A stretch of DNA of 6,984 bases from an uncultured Collinsella sp. (GTDB lineage: Bacteria > Actinomycetota > Coriobacteriia > Coriobacteriales > Coriobacteriaceae), in the NCBI GenBank assembly GCA_902489955.1, contig CABUBY010000090.1, positions 1-6,984 of the forward strand. The letters are read 5' to 3'. Each line of letters opens with the position of its first letter. Position 1 is the first letter of the stretch. Of this stretch, positions 1 to 5,504 are shown one piece after another. The position numbers and the translations under genes were made by a program. Below the pieces are notes generated by a model, which was not told the DNA's origin, ran no database searches, and saw only the letters and a list, made by a program, of their open reading frames with translations.

Positions 1-643
1 CGATCTTCTCACGCAGCTGGTTAATGAAGATGCACGTCGTGTTGGACTTAGACAGCGAGCCGGCGAGCTTGCGGAGCGCTTGGCTCATCAGGCGAGCCTG
101 AAGACCGACCGTAGTGTCGCCGATTTCTCCCTCGATCTCGGCACGCGGGGTCAGCGCGGCGACGGAGTCAACAACGATGGCATCGATGGCGCCGGAACGC
201 ACGAGCATGTCAACAATCTCGAGCGCCTGCTCGCCCGTATCGGGCTGAGAAATGAGCACCTCGTCGATATCCACGCCGATACGCGCGGCATAAGTGGGAT
301 CGAGCGCATGCTCGGCATCGATAAATGCCACAACGCCACCCATTGCCTGGGCCTCGGCCAGGATCTCGAGCGAAAGCGTCGTCTTACCGGAGGACTCAGG
401 ACCGTAAATCTCGACGATACGGCCACGCGGCACGCCGCCGATACCCAGCGCGGCATCGAGTGCCAGAGCGCCCGTAGGGATGGCCTCGACCTCGAGCTCG
501 GGGCCACCGTCGCCGTACCTCATGATGGAACCCTGGCCGAATTTCTTCTCGATCTCGGCCTTGGTGGTGGCGATCATCTCATCGCGCTCTTTACCCGTCG
601 TGCGAGCATGAACGGTACGTACGGGACCTGAATTCTTGGCCAT
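1..643 (-). CDS. recA: Recombinase RecA (5' part, cut by left window edge)
   Basis: RecA forms ATP-dependent filaments on single-stranded DNA, drives strand exchange and triggers LexA self-cleavage. The first 214 codons are present and the reading frame leaves the window at position 1. The Walker A motif GPESSGKTT is at residues 81-89 (Lys87). The catalytic Glu lies in DAEHALDP (Glu111), Walker B IVVDSVAALTP is at 156-166 (Asp159), and the ATP-sensing Gln is Gln209 in FINQLR. These match E. coli Lys72, Glu96, Asp144 and Gln194 with a constant offset of 15. The remaining DNA-binding loop L2 and C-terminal domain are outside the window. The ATG at 643 has a strong AGGAGG at 651-656 with a 7-base spacer. 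This start gives a polar N-terminus about 14 residues longer than in E. coli; Met23 is a possible but poorly supported alternative start. The gene has its own promoter with a LexA operator. Confidence 0.98.
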   Translation of the reverse strand, partial: MAKNSGPVRTVHARTTGKERDEMIATTKAEIEKKFGQGSIMRYGDGGPELEVEAIPTGALALDAALGIGGVPRGRIVEIYGPESSGKTTLSLEILAEAQAMGGVVAFIDAEHALDPTYAARIGVDIDEVLISQPDTGEQALEIVDMLVRSGAIDAIVVDSVAALTPRAEIEGEIGDTTVGLQARLMSQALRKLAGSLSKSNTTCIFINQLREKI

Positions 644-673
644 GAATAGCCCTCCTCTTAACAACCTGCATCG

Positions 674-702
674 ATAATAAACGAACGGCTGTTCGTGGTC
701 AA
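674..702 (-). promoter_or_regulatory. recA promoter (-35/-10)
   Basis: Read on the minus strand, TTGACC at 697-702 is the -35 box and TATTAT at 674-679 is the -10 box. The spacer is exactly 17 bases (680-696). Both hexamers differ from the SigA/sigma-70 consensus by one base. Transcription should start near 667, giving a leader of roughly 24 bases before the ATG at 643. A LexA operator occupies most of the spacer. Confidence 0.88.
682..695 (-). promoter_or_regulatory. LexA operator (SOS box) of recA
   Basis: CGAAC-N4-GTTCG is a perfect match to the Gram-positive (Bacillus/actinobacterial type) LexA/DinR box. The symmetry extends one more base on each side (681-696). It lies entirely between the -35 and -10 boxes, so bound LexA would occlude RNA polymerase directly. 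The sequence shows the palindrome and its placement; LexA binding is inferred from the known consensus. The lexA gene is not in the window. Confidence 0.9.
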
Positions 703-734
703 CCGTTCAGATAAATCATATGCAGCCGACCTTT

Positions 735-794
735 CCAAAACCCAACCAAAAGCCGACCAAACACTGACCAAATGCTTGACCATAAAGGGCCAAA
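735..794. repeat. Phased 11-bp CCAAA repeat array upstream of recA
   Basis: On the plus strand CCAAA begins at 735, 746, 757, 768 and 790, exact steps of 11 bases with one slot skipped. The slot at 779 holds a degenerate CCATAAA shifted by one base. Several units are preceded by GA, giving GACCAAA at 755 and 766. Read towards recA these are TTTGG motifs on one face of the helix, about 68 to 127 bases upstream of the predicted start site. Possible roles are intrinsic curvature from phased A-tracts, an activator array, or chance in an AT-richer spacer. I recognise no named regulator site. Confidence 0.6.
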
Positions 795-869
795 TAAGAA
801 CAAGGCAGGCAAAAATACACCTATGAACAGCACAAACGCTAAATTCTTCTGAGGTCCCCATCTCCACAA

Positions 870-893
870 TTAAGGGGCCCGGAGGCCCCTTAA
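870..893 (-). terminator. Hairpin terminator after cinA
   Basis: A perfect 10-bp inverted repeat, TTAAGGGGCC at 870-879 and GGCCCCTTAA at 884-893, encloses a 4-base loop. It begins 7 bases after the cinA stop codon. On the minus strand the 3' arm runs into CTTAATTGT, so the U-tract is short and interrupted and is partly inside the stem. It probably ends the ftsK-to-cinA transcript and isolates recA. The hairpin is certain, but its efficiency is uncertain because of the weak U-tract. Confidence 0.7.
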
Positions 894-900
894 AACACGT

Positions 901-1431
901 CTATTCCATAGAATCGAGCACGCAGACAATGCGACCCAATGCCTCCGTGACCGCATGGGCACGAACACACGAACGGTCGCCCTCATAGTGGCAGCGCACA
1001 GAGTCCACGACCGGCACTCCCCCATCGGCGGAACGATGTGCCCAGCCAATATAGAAAGTGCCAGCAGGATCGTCCTCAGTACCACCGCCGGGGCCGGCAT
1101 AACCCGTTGCGCTCACTGCAATATCGCTCTGGTACAGCTCCAGCGAACCCGACGCCATCTCGCGCGCAGTTTGATGCGACACCGCGGTGTAGCGGTCGAG
1201 CGTCTCCTGCTCAACACCCAGCACGCGATGCTTAATCTCATCGCAGTAGGTCACCGCACCGCCACGCAGCACCGCCGAGGCGCCCGGGATATCCGCAATC
1301 GTCGAGGCGATCATACCCGCCGTCAGCGACTCAGCCGTCGAAACCGTCACACCCCGAGCGCTCGCGCGCTCGACGATATCGCGCGCCAGTTCCTCGTTAT
1401 GTGCGGAAATCTGCTCAAAAGAGTCCGTCAT
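901..1431 (-). CDS. pncC: CinA C-terminal domain protein / nicotinamide-nucleotide amidase (PncC type)
   Basis: The protein has 176 residues and corresponds to the CinA C-terminal (PncC) domain alone, which deamidates NMN to nicotinate mononucleotide in pyridine nucleotide salvage. The N-terminal COG1058 domain of full CinA is absent. Family motifs are visible: STAESLTAG at 31-39 with the conserved Ser35, VTYCDEIKHRVLGV at 60-73 with the conserved Lys67, TAVSHQTAREMA at 82-93, and the Gly-rich SATGYAGPGGGTEDDPAGT at 107-125. Length fits stand-alone PncC proteins of about 160-180 residues. It starts 12 bases after the pgsA stop. The ATG at 1431 has only a GGTGGG immediately upstream. An in-frame GTG at 1437, two codons earlier, is an alternative with a short AGG 5 bases before it. 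A terminator follows the stop. The traditional name, competence/damage-inducible protein, comes from the full-length protein next to recA and may mislead here. Confidence 0.9.
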   Translation of the reverse strand: MTDSFEQISAHNEELARDIVERASARGVTVSTAESLTAGMIASTIADIPGASAVLRGGAVTYCDEIKHRVLGVEQETLDRYTAVSHQTAREMASGSLELYQSDIAVSATGYAGPGGGTEDDPAGTFYIGWAHRSADGGVPVVDSVRCHYEGDRSCVRAHAVTEALGRIVCVLDSME

Positions 1432-1443
1432 ACCCACCAGGAC

Positions 1444-2082
1444 CTAGACCGAAAAGACGATCTTGCGGCAGTTCCAGAAGTACTGGGCGCCCGAGATAAC
1501 GGTCAAGACAACGGCAACGGCATACAGGAAGCGCGACACCGAGTAGATGCCGAGCGTCAGCGCCACCGGGCCAAGGTGCAAGCCGGCCATAGCAAAAACG
1601 CACAGGTAACCGCAGATGGAGACCATCGTGGTCGCCGTCTTGTACTTGCCGAGCTTATCGGCCGCAACGACCACACCGGCCGCACTCGCGACCATGCGAA
1701 GGGCGCTCACCAGAAGCTCACGGAACAGGATAATGAACACGGACCACACGGTCACCGCGCCAAAATCCAAGAACAGCAGCAGGGCCGAAAACACGAGCAG
1801 CTTATCGGCGATGGGGTCCAAGAATTTACCGAAGTCGGTGATCTCGTTGCGCGAACGCGCCAGATAACCGTCGACCTTATCGGTACACGACAGGATCACA
1901 TACAGAATGAAGGCAGCGGCGGCGAGCGGGCCGTCGAAGGTGCTCCAATCCGTACCGGCAACACTCGTGTGAGAAAGCGCCGACACGATCATGAACACCG
2001 GGATAAAAACGATGCGAACGCACGTCACGATGTTGGCGGGCGTCCAAACACTCGTCAGTTCCTTATTGCTCTCGTTTGCCAC
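1444..2082 (-). CDS. pgsA: CDP-diacylglycerol--glycerol-3-phosphate 3-phosphatidyltransferase
   Basis: This integral membrane enzyme joins CDP-diacylglycerol and glycerol-3-phosphate into phosphatidylglycerol phosphate, the committed step to anionic phospholipids. The 212-residue protein carries the full CDP-alcohol phosphotransferase signature, D-x2-D-G-x2-A-R-x8-G-x3-D-x3-D, as Asp68, Asp71, Gly72, Ala75, Arg76, Gly85, Asp89 and Asp93. The segment FRELLVSALRMVA (120-132) is typical of PgsA rather than cardiolipin or phosphatidylserine synthases. Hydrophobic stretches near residues 17-36, 53-66, 95-107, 109-122, 152-168 and 173-198 fit a polytopic protein. The start is GTG at 2082. Its AGGAG at 2089-2093 has a 6-base spacer and overlaps the rimO stop codon, which suggests translational coupling. 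The pgsA-cinA-recA neighbourhood is common in Gram-positive genomes. Confidence 0.95.
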   Translation of the reverse strand: MANESNKELTSVWTPANIVTCVRIVFIPVFMIVSALSHTSVAGTDWSTFDGPLAAAAFILYVILSCTDKVDGYLARSRNEITDFGKFLDPIADKLLVFSALLLFLDFGAVTVWSVFIILFRELLVSALRMVASAAGVVVAADKLGKYKTATTMVSICGYLCVFAMAGLHLGPVALTLGIYSVSRFLYAVAVVLTVISGAQYFWNCRKIVFSV

Positions 2083-2091
2083 GACGCTCTC

Positions 2092-3441
2092 CTACTCCAC
2101 AACATGACCGATAAGCTCATAGCAGAAGCTATCGGTAAACTCGACGGTCAGAATATCACCCACGGACGCCTCGCCGGCGTCCAGATGCACCGCGCCATCG
2201 GAATCGGGCGCCTGGAACCAGGCATGGCCGATCAGCTCGGCGCCATCCTCGGTCTCTTCGATACCGTCGACGATTACCTGGGCGCGCTCACCCACATGTG
2301 CGGCGGTGGCGGCAAAACCGAGCGACTCGGCCAGGTCCATGGCCTCCTGGGCGCGCTCGAGCTTGACCTCTTCGTCGACCTGACCCTCCATCTTAGCGGC
2401 CAGGCTGCCCTCCTCCTGCGAGTAGGCAAAGACACTCGTGTAGTCAAAGCCGACGGTGTCCATAAAGTCGATAAGATCACGGAACTCGTCGTCGGTCTCG
2501 GTCGGGAAGCCGACCATGGCCGTGGAGCGAATCACGATGCCGGGGATGCGCTCGCGAAGGTCGCGGAACAGATCCTCGAGCTCCTGGCGCGAACCGGAGC
2601 GACGCATGGCCTTGAGAATGCGCGCGTCGCAGTGCTGCACGGGGATATCGATATAGGGCAGCACCTCGGGCGTATCGCGAATCGTCTCGATGAGTTCGTC
2701 AGTCATGCCCTCGGGCTGCAGATAGAGCACGCGGACCCAGACGTTGTGCGGGCGCACGGCCTCGGCGACGGCACGCAACAGCTGCGCCAGATTGCGCGGC
2801 GAGCCATCGGCGACGTCCTCGTCGGCAAAGTCGGTACCCCAGATGCCCGTGTCCTGGCCGATCAGCACGATCTCGCGCACACCGCCGGCAACCAGGTCGC
2901 GCACCTCGGAGATGATGCTCTCGGCATTGCGCGAATGATAGCGGCCGCGGATGTAGGGAATCATGCAGAAGCTGCAGAAGCGGTTGCAGCCATCGGAAAT
3001 CTTGACGTAGGCGACAGCACCCTCGACGGTACGTTTGACCTGCGGGATATAGGCTGCAATCTCACGCTCGACACCCAGCACGCCATCGATGACCGCCACG
3101 ATGCCATCTTCCTCGTCGGCCTTCACAAAGGCAGCGACCTCGGGCAGCTCGTCAGGCAGGTCATCGCCATAGCGCGACGGCACGCAGCCGCACATGACGA
3201 TGGGGCAAGAACGAACGCCGTCCTGAACCTCGTTGGCGAGCTCGAGCGTGGTCTCGATGCTCTCGGACGTTGCGGAGGCGAGAAACGAGCAAGTATTGAC
3301 GATGGCGATATCGGCATCCTGCGGGTCGAATGCCTCCTCGTAGCCCGCGGCGGTCAAAAGAGAACGCATGCGGTCGGTGTCAACCTCGTTCTTAGCGCAC
3401 CCGAGGGTGATGTAGAGCACGGAGCCCAACGGTGTATCCAT
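2092..3441 (-). CDS. rimO: Ribosomal protein S12 methylthiotransferase RimO
   Basis: RimO is a radical-SAM enzyme that adds a methylthio group to a conserved Asp of ribosomal protein S12. The 449-residue protein has all three expected domains. The N-terminal UPF0004 domain supplies the second Fe-S cluster ligands Cys15 (TLGCAKN), Cys51 (NTCSF) and Cys86 (MCGCVPSRYG). The radical-SAM core has CNRFCSFC with Cys152, Cys156 and Cys159, followed by MIPYIRGRYHSR. A TRAM-like beta domain covers about residues 383-449. The motif SDGCNRFCSFCMIPYIRG separates it from the tRNA enzyme MiaB, which has GCNNxCTYC. Length is normal for the family. The only plausible Shine-Dalgarno, AAAGGA at 3454-3459, is 12 bases from the ATG, longer than its neighbours. 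No better in-frame start is seen. It lies 27 bases after yajQ and 9 bases before pgsA. Confidence 0.96.
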   Translation of the reverse strand: MDTPLGSVLYITLGCAKNEVDTDRMRSLLTAAGYEEAFDPQDADIAIVNTCSFLASATSESIETTLELANEVQDGVRSCPIVMCGCVPSRYGDDLPDELPEVAAFVKADEEDGIVAVIDGVLGVEREIAAYIPQVKRTVEGAVAYVKISDGCNRFCSFCMIPYIRGRYHSRNAESIISEVRDLVAGGVREIVLIGQDTGIWGTDFADEDVADGSPRNLAQLLRAVAEAVRPHNVWVRVLYLQPEGMTDELIETIRDTPEVLPYIDIPVQHCDARILKAMRRSGSRQELEDLFRDLRERIPGIVIRSTAMVGFPTETDDEFRDLIDFMDTVGFDYTSVFAYSQEEGSLAAKMEGQVDEEVKLERAQEAMDLAESLGFAATAAHVGERAQVIVDGIEETEDGAELIGHAWFQAPDSDGAVHLDAGEASVGDILTVEFTDSFCYELIGHVVE

Positions 3442-3468
3442 GTTGGAGAGCAGTCCTTTCGATTGATA

Positions 3469-3966
3469 TTAGCGGTAGTTGGTGAACTGCAGCGGCTGGC
3501 CGTAGTCCTGGTCACGCAGGAACTGGATCACGGTCTGCAACGCGTCCTTCGAAGCAGAGGAAACACGCAGCTTGTCGGCCTCGATGGTCACCTTGACCTT
3601 GAGCTTTTGATCCTTGATGTCCTTGTTGATCTTCTTGGCGGTCGCCTGGTCGATACCCTCGACGATATGGCCGAGCACGCGCACGGTGCCGCCCGATGCC
3701 GCCTGCGGAGCATCCCACGAGACGGCCTTGAGGTCGATGCCGCGCTTGATGAGCTTGGAGCTCAGCACGTCGACAATCTGCTTGGAGACAAAGTCGGCCG
3801 GGGCGTTGATCGTAAAGAGCTTGTCGCCCTTCGAAAGCTCGATCGTGGCGCCGGAATCCTTAAGGTCATAGCGCTGGGAAATCTCGCGCGTGGTCTGCTG
3901 AAAGGCGTTATCGACCTCTTGCATGTTGACCTCGGACACGACGTCGAAGCTGGAATCTTTAGCCAT
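3469..3966 (-). CDS. yajQ: YajQ family nucleotide-binding protein
   Basis: The 165-residue protein matches the YajQ/UPF0234 family end to end and has its usual length. Recognisable features are the N-terminal SFDVVSEVNMQEVDNAF (6-22), KRGIDLKAVSWDAP in the middle, GIDQATAKKINKDIKDQKLKVKV, and the C-terminal GQPLQFTNYR that is the family hallmark. The fold is two ferredoxin-like RNP-type domains. Family members bind nucleotides or nucleic acid; a Xanthomonas member was described as a cyclic-di-GMP effector, but that role cannot be transferred from sequence alone. No membrane segment or signal peptide is seen, so it should be cytosolic. The ATG at 3966 has AAAGGA at 3973-3978 with a 6-base spacer. 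It lies 26 bases after rodZ and 27 bases before rimO with no visible promoter or terminator, so it is probably co-transcribed with them. Confidence 0.94.
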   Translation of the reverse strand: MAKDSSFDVVSEVNMQEVDNAFQQTTREISQRYDLKDSGATIELSKGDKLFTINAPADFVSKQIVDVLSSKLIKRGIDLKAVSWDAPQAASGGTVRVLGHIVEGIDQATAKKINKDIKDQKLKVKVTIEADKLRVSSASKDALQTVIQFLRDQDYGQPLQFTNYR

Positions 3967-3992
3967 GATGTTTCCTTTCGCGTACGAGCGGC

Positions 3993-5504
3993 CTAGTAGC
4001 TATCGTACGAATTGTCGGTAGAATCGGTGGGTGTCTGACCGTCAGTTGCGGTATCGGCGCCATCCGTGGACTGGGCATCGGTACCGTCGGTGGTATCGGT
4101 ACCATCGGCGGTGTCGGTACCATCGGAACTTTCACCATTCTCGGAATCAGACGTCTCCTTCTTGGGAACGGTGATCGTCACACGCGCCACGCCCGAGGTC
4201 TTGGTATCGTAACGAACCTTTTCACCGTTCTTGGTAACGGTGACATCGGAAGGCTTGGACGTGGTGATCTCGATCGAAGACTCGGGCGTGTACTCCTGCT
4301 CAAAGGGGCCAGTCGCCTGGGCGCCATAGACCGACTTGCCGTCAACCTTGACCTCAATCCACGCGGTCTTTCCCTTGGCAACGGAGACTTTGACCTTCGT
4401 GACCTCGTTCTCTTCCTTCTTGACCGTCGTCTTGGTAGCGTCCGAATCAGTCGACTCATCCGTCACCTCATCGGTGTCATCGTCCTCGTCGACCGTTTCG
4501 GTCTTCTTAGAAGACTTCTTAGTCGTCGTCTTGGTGGCAGTGGGCGTCTCGGGCGTGGTCTCGGGCGCCGAAGATGCGCAGCCGCGCAGAAACACCACGA
4601 TGAGCACGATCAGCAGCAACGCCACGGCACCGATGCCGGCGTAGACGATACGCGGATCGAGCCCGTTGTTTTGAGGAGTACGGGATCCGCCGCGTCCACG
4701 ACCGGAACTGTTGCGGCCGCCTCCCTGAGGCATACGACCGCGATTGCTATCGGGACGGCCGCGATAGCCACCCTGGCCCTGAAGGCTGCGCTGACCCGAG
4801 CGGGGCGCAAGCTCACCGCGGCCTTGATAGCCACGCTGGCCCGAACGCGGAGCCGAAGAGCGCTGACCATACGGCTGTGATTGAGAGCGAAGACGCGGCG
4901 TCACCTGCGTGGTATCGGCATCCGCATAGCCACCGCGAGAGCGTCCGGTGGAGACACCACGGTGACCGCGATCGGAATAGCCGCCGTCGCCGTAGCCGAC
5001 ACGAGGGTCACGCGCCACGCCGCGGGCAGCGGGAAGTGCACGGTCCTCGGGCATCGGCGTACTGCGGAACCGGTCACGCTGTGAGCGAATCTCCTCTCCC
5101 GAACCCGTCTCAGTAATATAACCGGCCTGCTGAGGACGCTGTCCATAGCGGGTCGAACGACCGCCCTGAACCATCAGGAAGCGCCCGTTATCGACCGAGG
5201 AACGCGAATTGACGTAGCCGGCGGCGTCCTGAAAACGACCGCCCTGCTGCGACGTTTCGCGTTCGTATGCCATCAGGTCGTCAAAGTAGGCATTGACGAC
5301 CTCGCGCGGATTGAGGCCCAAAAAGCGAGCATAGCTCGAAATCATGCCCTGCGCATAGCCGCGCGGCGGCATCGAAGCAAAGTTACCGGTCTCGAAAAAC
5401 TCGATGATCTGCGGCCTGATTTTGATGGTGTTGGCGACCTGCTGAATGGAAAGGCCCATTCGGCGACGCTGCTCGAGCAGCATGTCACCAAAGCGTGCAG
5501 CCAT
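3993..5504 (-). CDS. rodZ: RodZ-like cytoskeletal/cell-shape membrane protein with long R/G-rich linker
   Basis: RodZ proteins link the MreB cytoskeleton to the membrane through a cytoplasmic helix-turn-helix-like domain. This 503-residue protein shows that domain (HTH_25 type) at about 4-75, including the family-typical FFETGNFASMPPRGYAQGM and YARFLGLNP. A disordered linker of about 200 residues (82-284) follows, rich in Arg, Gly, Ser, Gln and Tyr, with RGG-like and SGQRGYQGRG/SGQRSLQGQG near-repeats. One transmembrane helix spans about 286-306. Outside the membrane come a Thr/Lys/Asp/Glu-rich stalk (311-366), a beta-rich domain resembling the RodZ C-terminal DUF4115 (about 367-447, WIEVKVDGKSVYGAQ), and an acidic Asp/Gly/Thr tail with hexapeptide repeats (448-503). 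Arg-rich inside and acidic outside agrees with membrane topology rules. The ATG at 5504 overlaps the ftsK stop as TGATG, with GGAGG at 5511-5515. No MreB gene is in the window, so an MreB partner is inferred. Confidence 0.88.
   Translation of the reverse strand: MAARFGDMLLEQRRRMGLSIQQVANTIKIRPQIIEFFETGNFASMPPRGYAQGMISSYARFLGLNPREVVNAYFDDLMAYERETSQQGGRFQDAAGYVNSRSSVDNGRFLMVQGGRSTRYGQRPQQAGYITETGSGEEIRSQRDRFRSTPMPEDRALPAARGVARDPRVGYGDGGYSDRGHRGVSTGRSRGGYADADTTQVTPRLRSQSQPYGQRSSAPRSGQRGYQGRGELAPRSGQRSLQGQGGYRGRPDSNRGRMPQGGGRNSSGRGRGGSRTPQNNGLDPRIVYAGIGAVALLLIVLIVVFLRGCASSAPETTPETPTATKTTTKKSSKKTETVDEDDDTDEVTDESTDSDATKTTVKKEENEVTKVKVSVAKGKTAWIEVKVDGKSVYGAQATGPFEQEYTPESSIEITTSKPSDVTVTKNGEKVRYDTKTSGVARVTITVPKKETSDSENGESSDGTDTADGTDTTDGTDAQSTDGADTATDGQTPTDSTDNSYDSY
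4078..4126. repeat. 18-bp tandem repeat in the rodZ 3' end
   Basis: Two full 18-base units (4078-4095 and 4096-4113) and a partial third (4114-4126) each begin TCGGTACC on the plus strand, so GGTACC recurs at 4080, 4098 and 4116. The unit length is a multiple of three and encodes the hexapeptide Asp-Gly-Thr-Asp-Thr-Ala/Thr in the acidic extracytoplasmic tail of RodZ. Change in copy number would therefore keep the frame. Units differ at a few positions, so the array is not fresh. Confidence 0.8.

Noticed and set aside
80..631. A plus-strand open frame of 183 codons at the left end.
   Set aside because: It is exactly antisense to recA, whose Walker motifs prove the minus-strand reading.
776..781. 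TTGACC on the plus strand, resembling a -35 box.
   Set aside because: No -10-like hexamer lies 16-18 bases downstream and no plus-strand gene follows; it is part of the GACC motifs of the repeat array.
658..867. A 69-codon minus-strand open frame in the cinA-recA gap.
   Set aside because: It begins with GTG without a clear Shine-Dalgarno and reads through the phased repeats, the recA promoter and the LexA operator. It shows no family resemblance and is most likely non-coding.
955..3996. A plus-strand open frame of 1,013 codons antisense to cinA, pgsA, rimO and yajQ.
   Set aside because: It is codon-aligned with four well-recognised minus-strand genes. Its length is explained by the lack of TTA, CTA and TCA sense codons. 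Its translation is Arg/His/Asp-rich with no recognisable domain.
4575..4590. A lipobox-like LRGC at RodZ residues 306-309, directly after the membrane helix.
   Set aside because: Arg at the -2 position does not fit a lipobox, the segment is internal rather than an N-terminal signal, and the topology of RodZ explains the helix as a plain membrane anchor.
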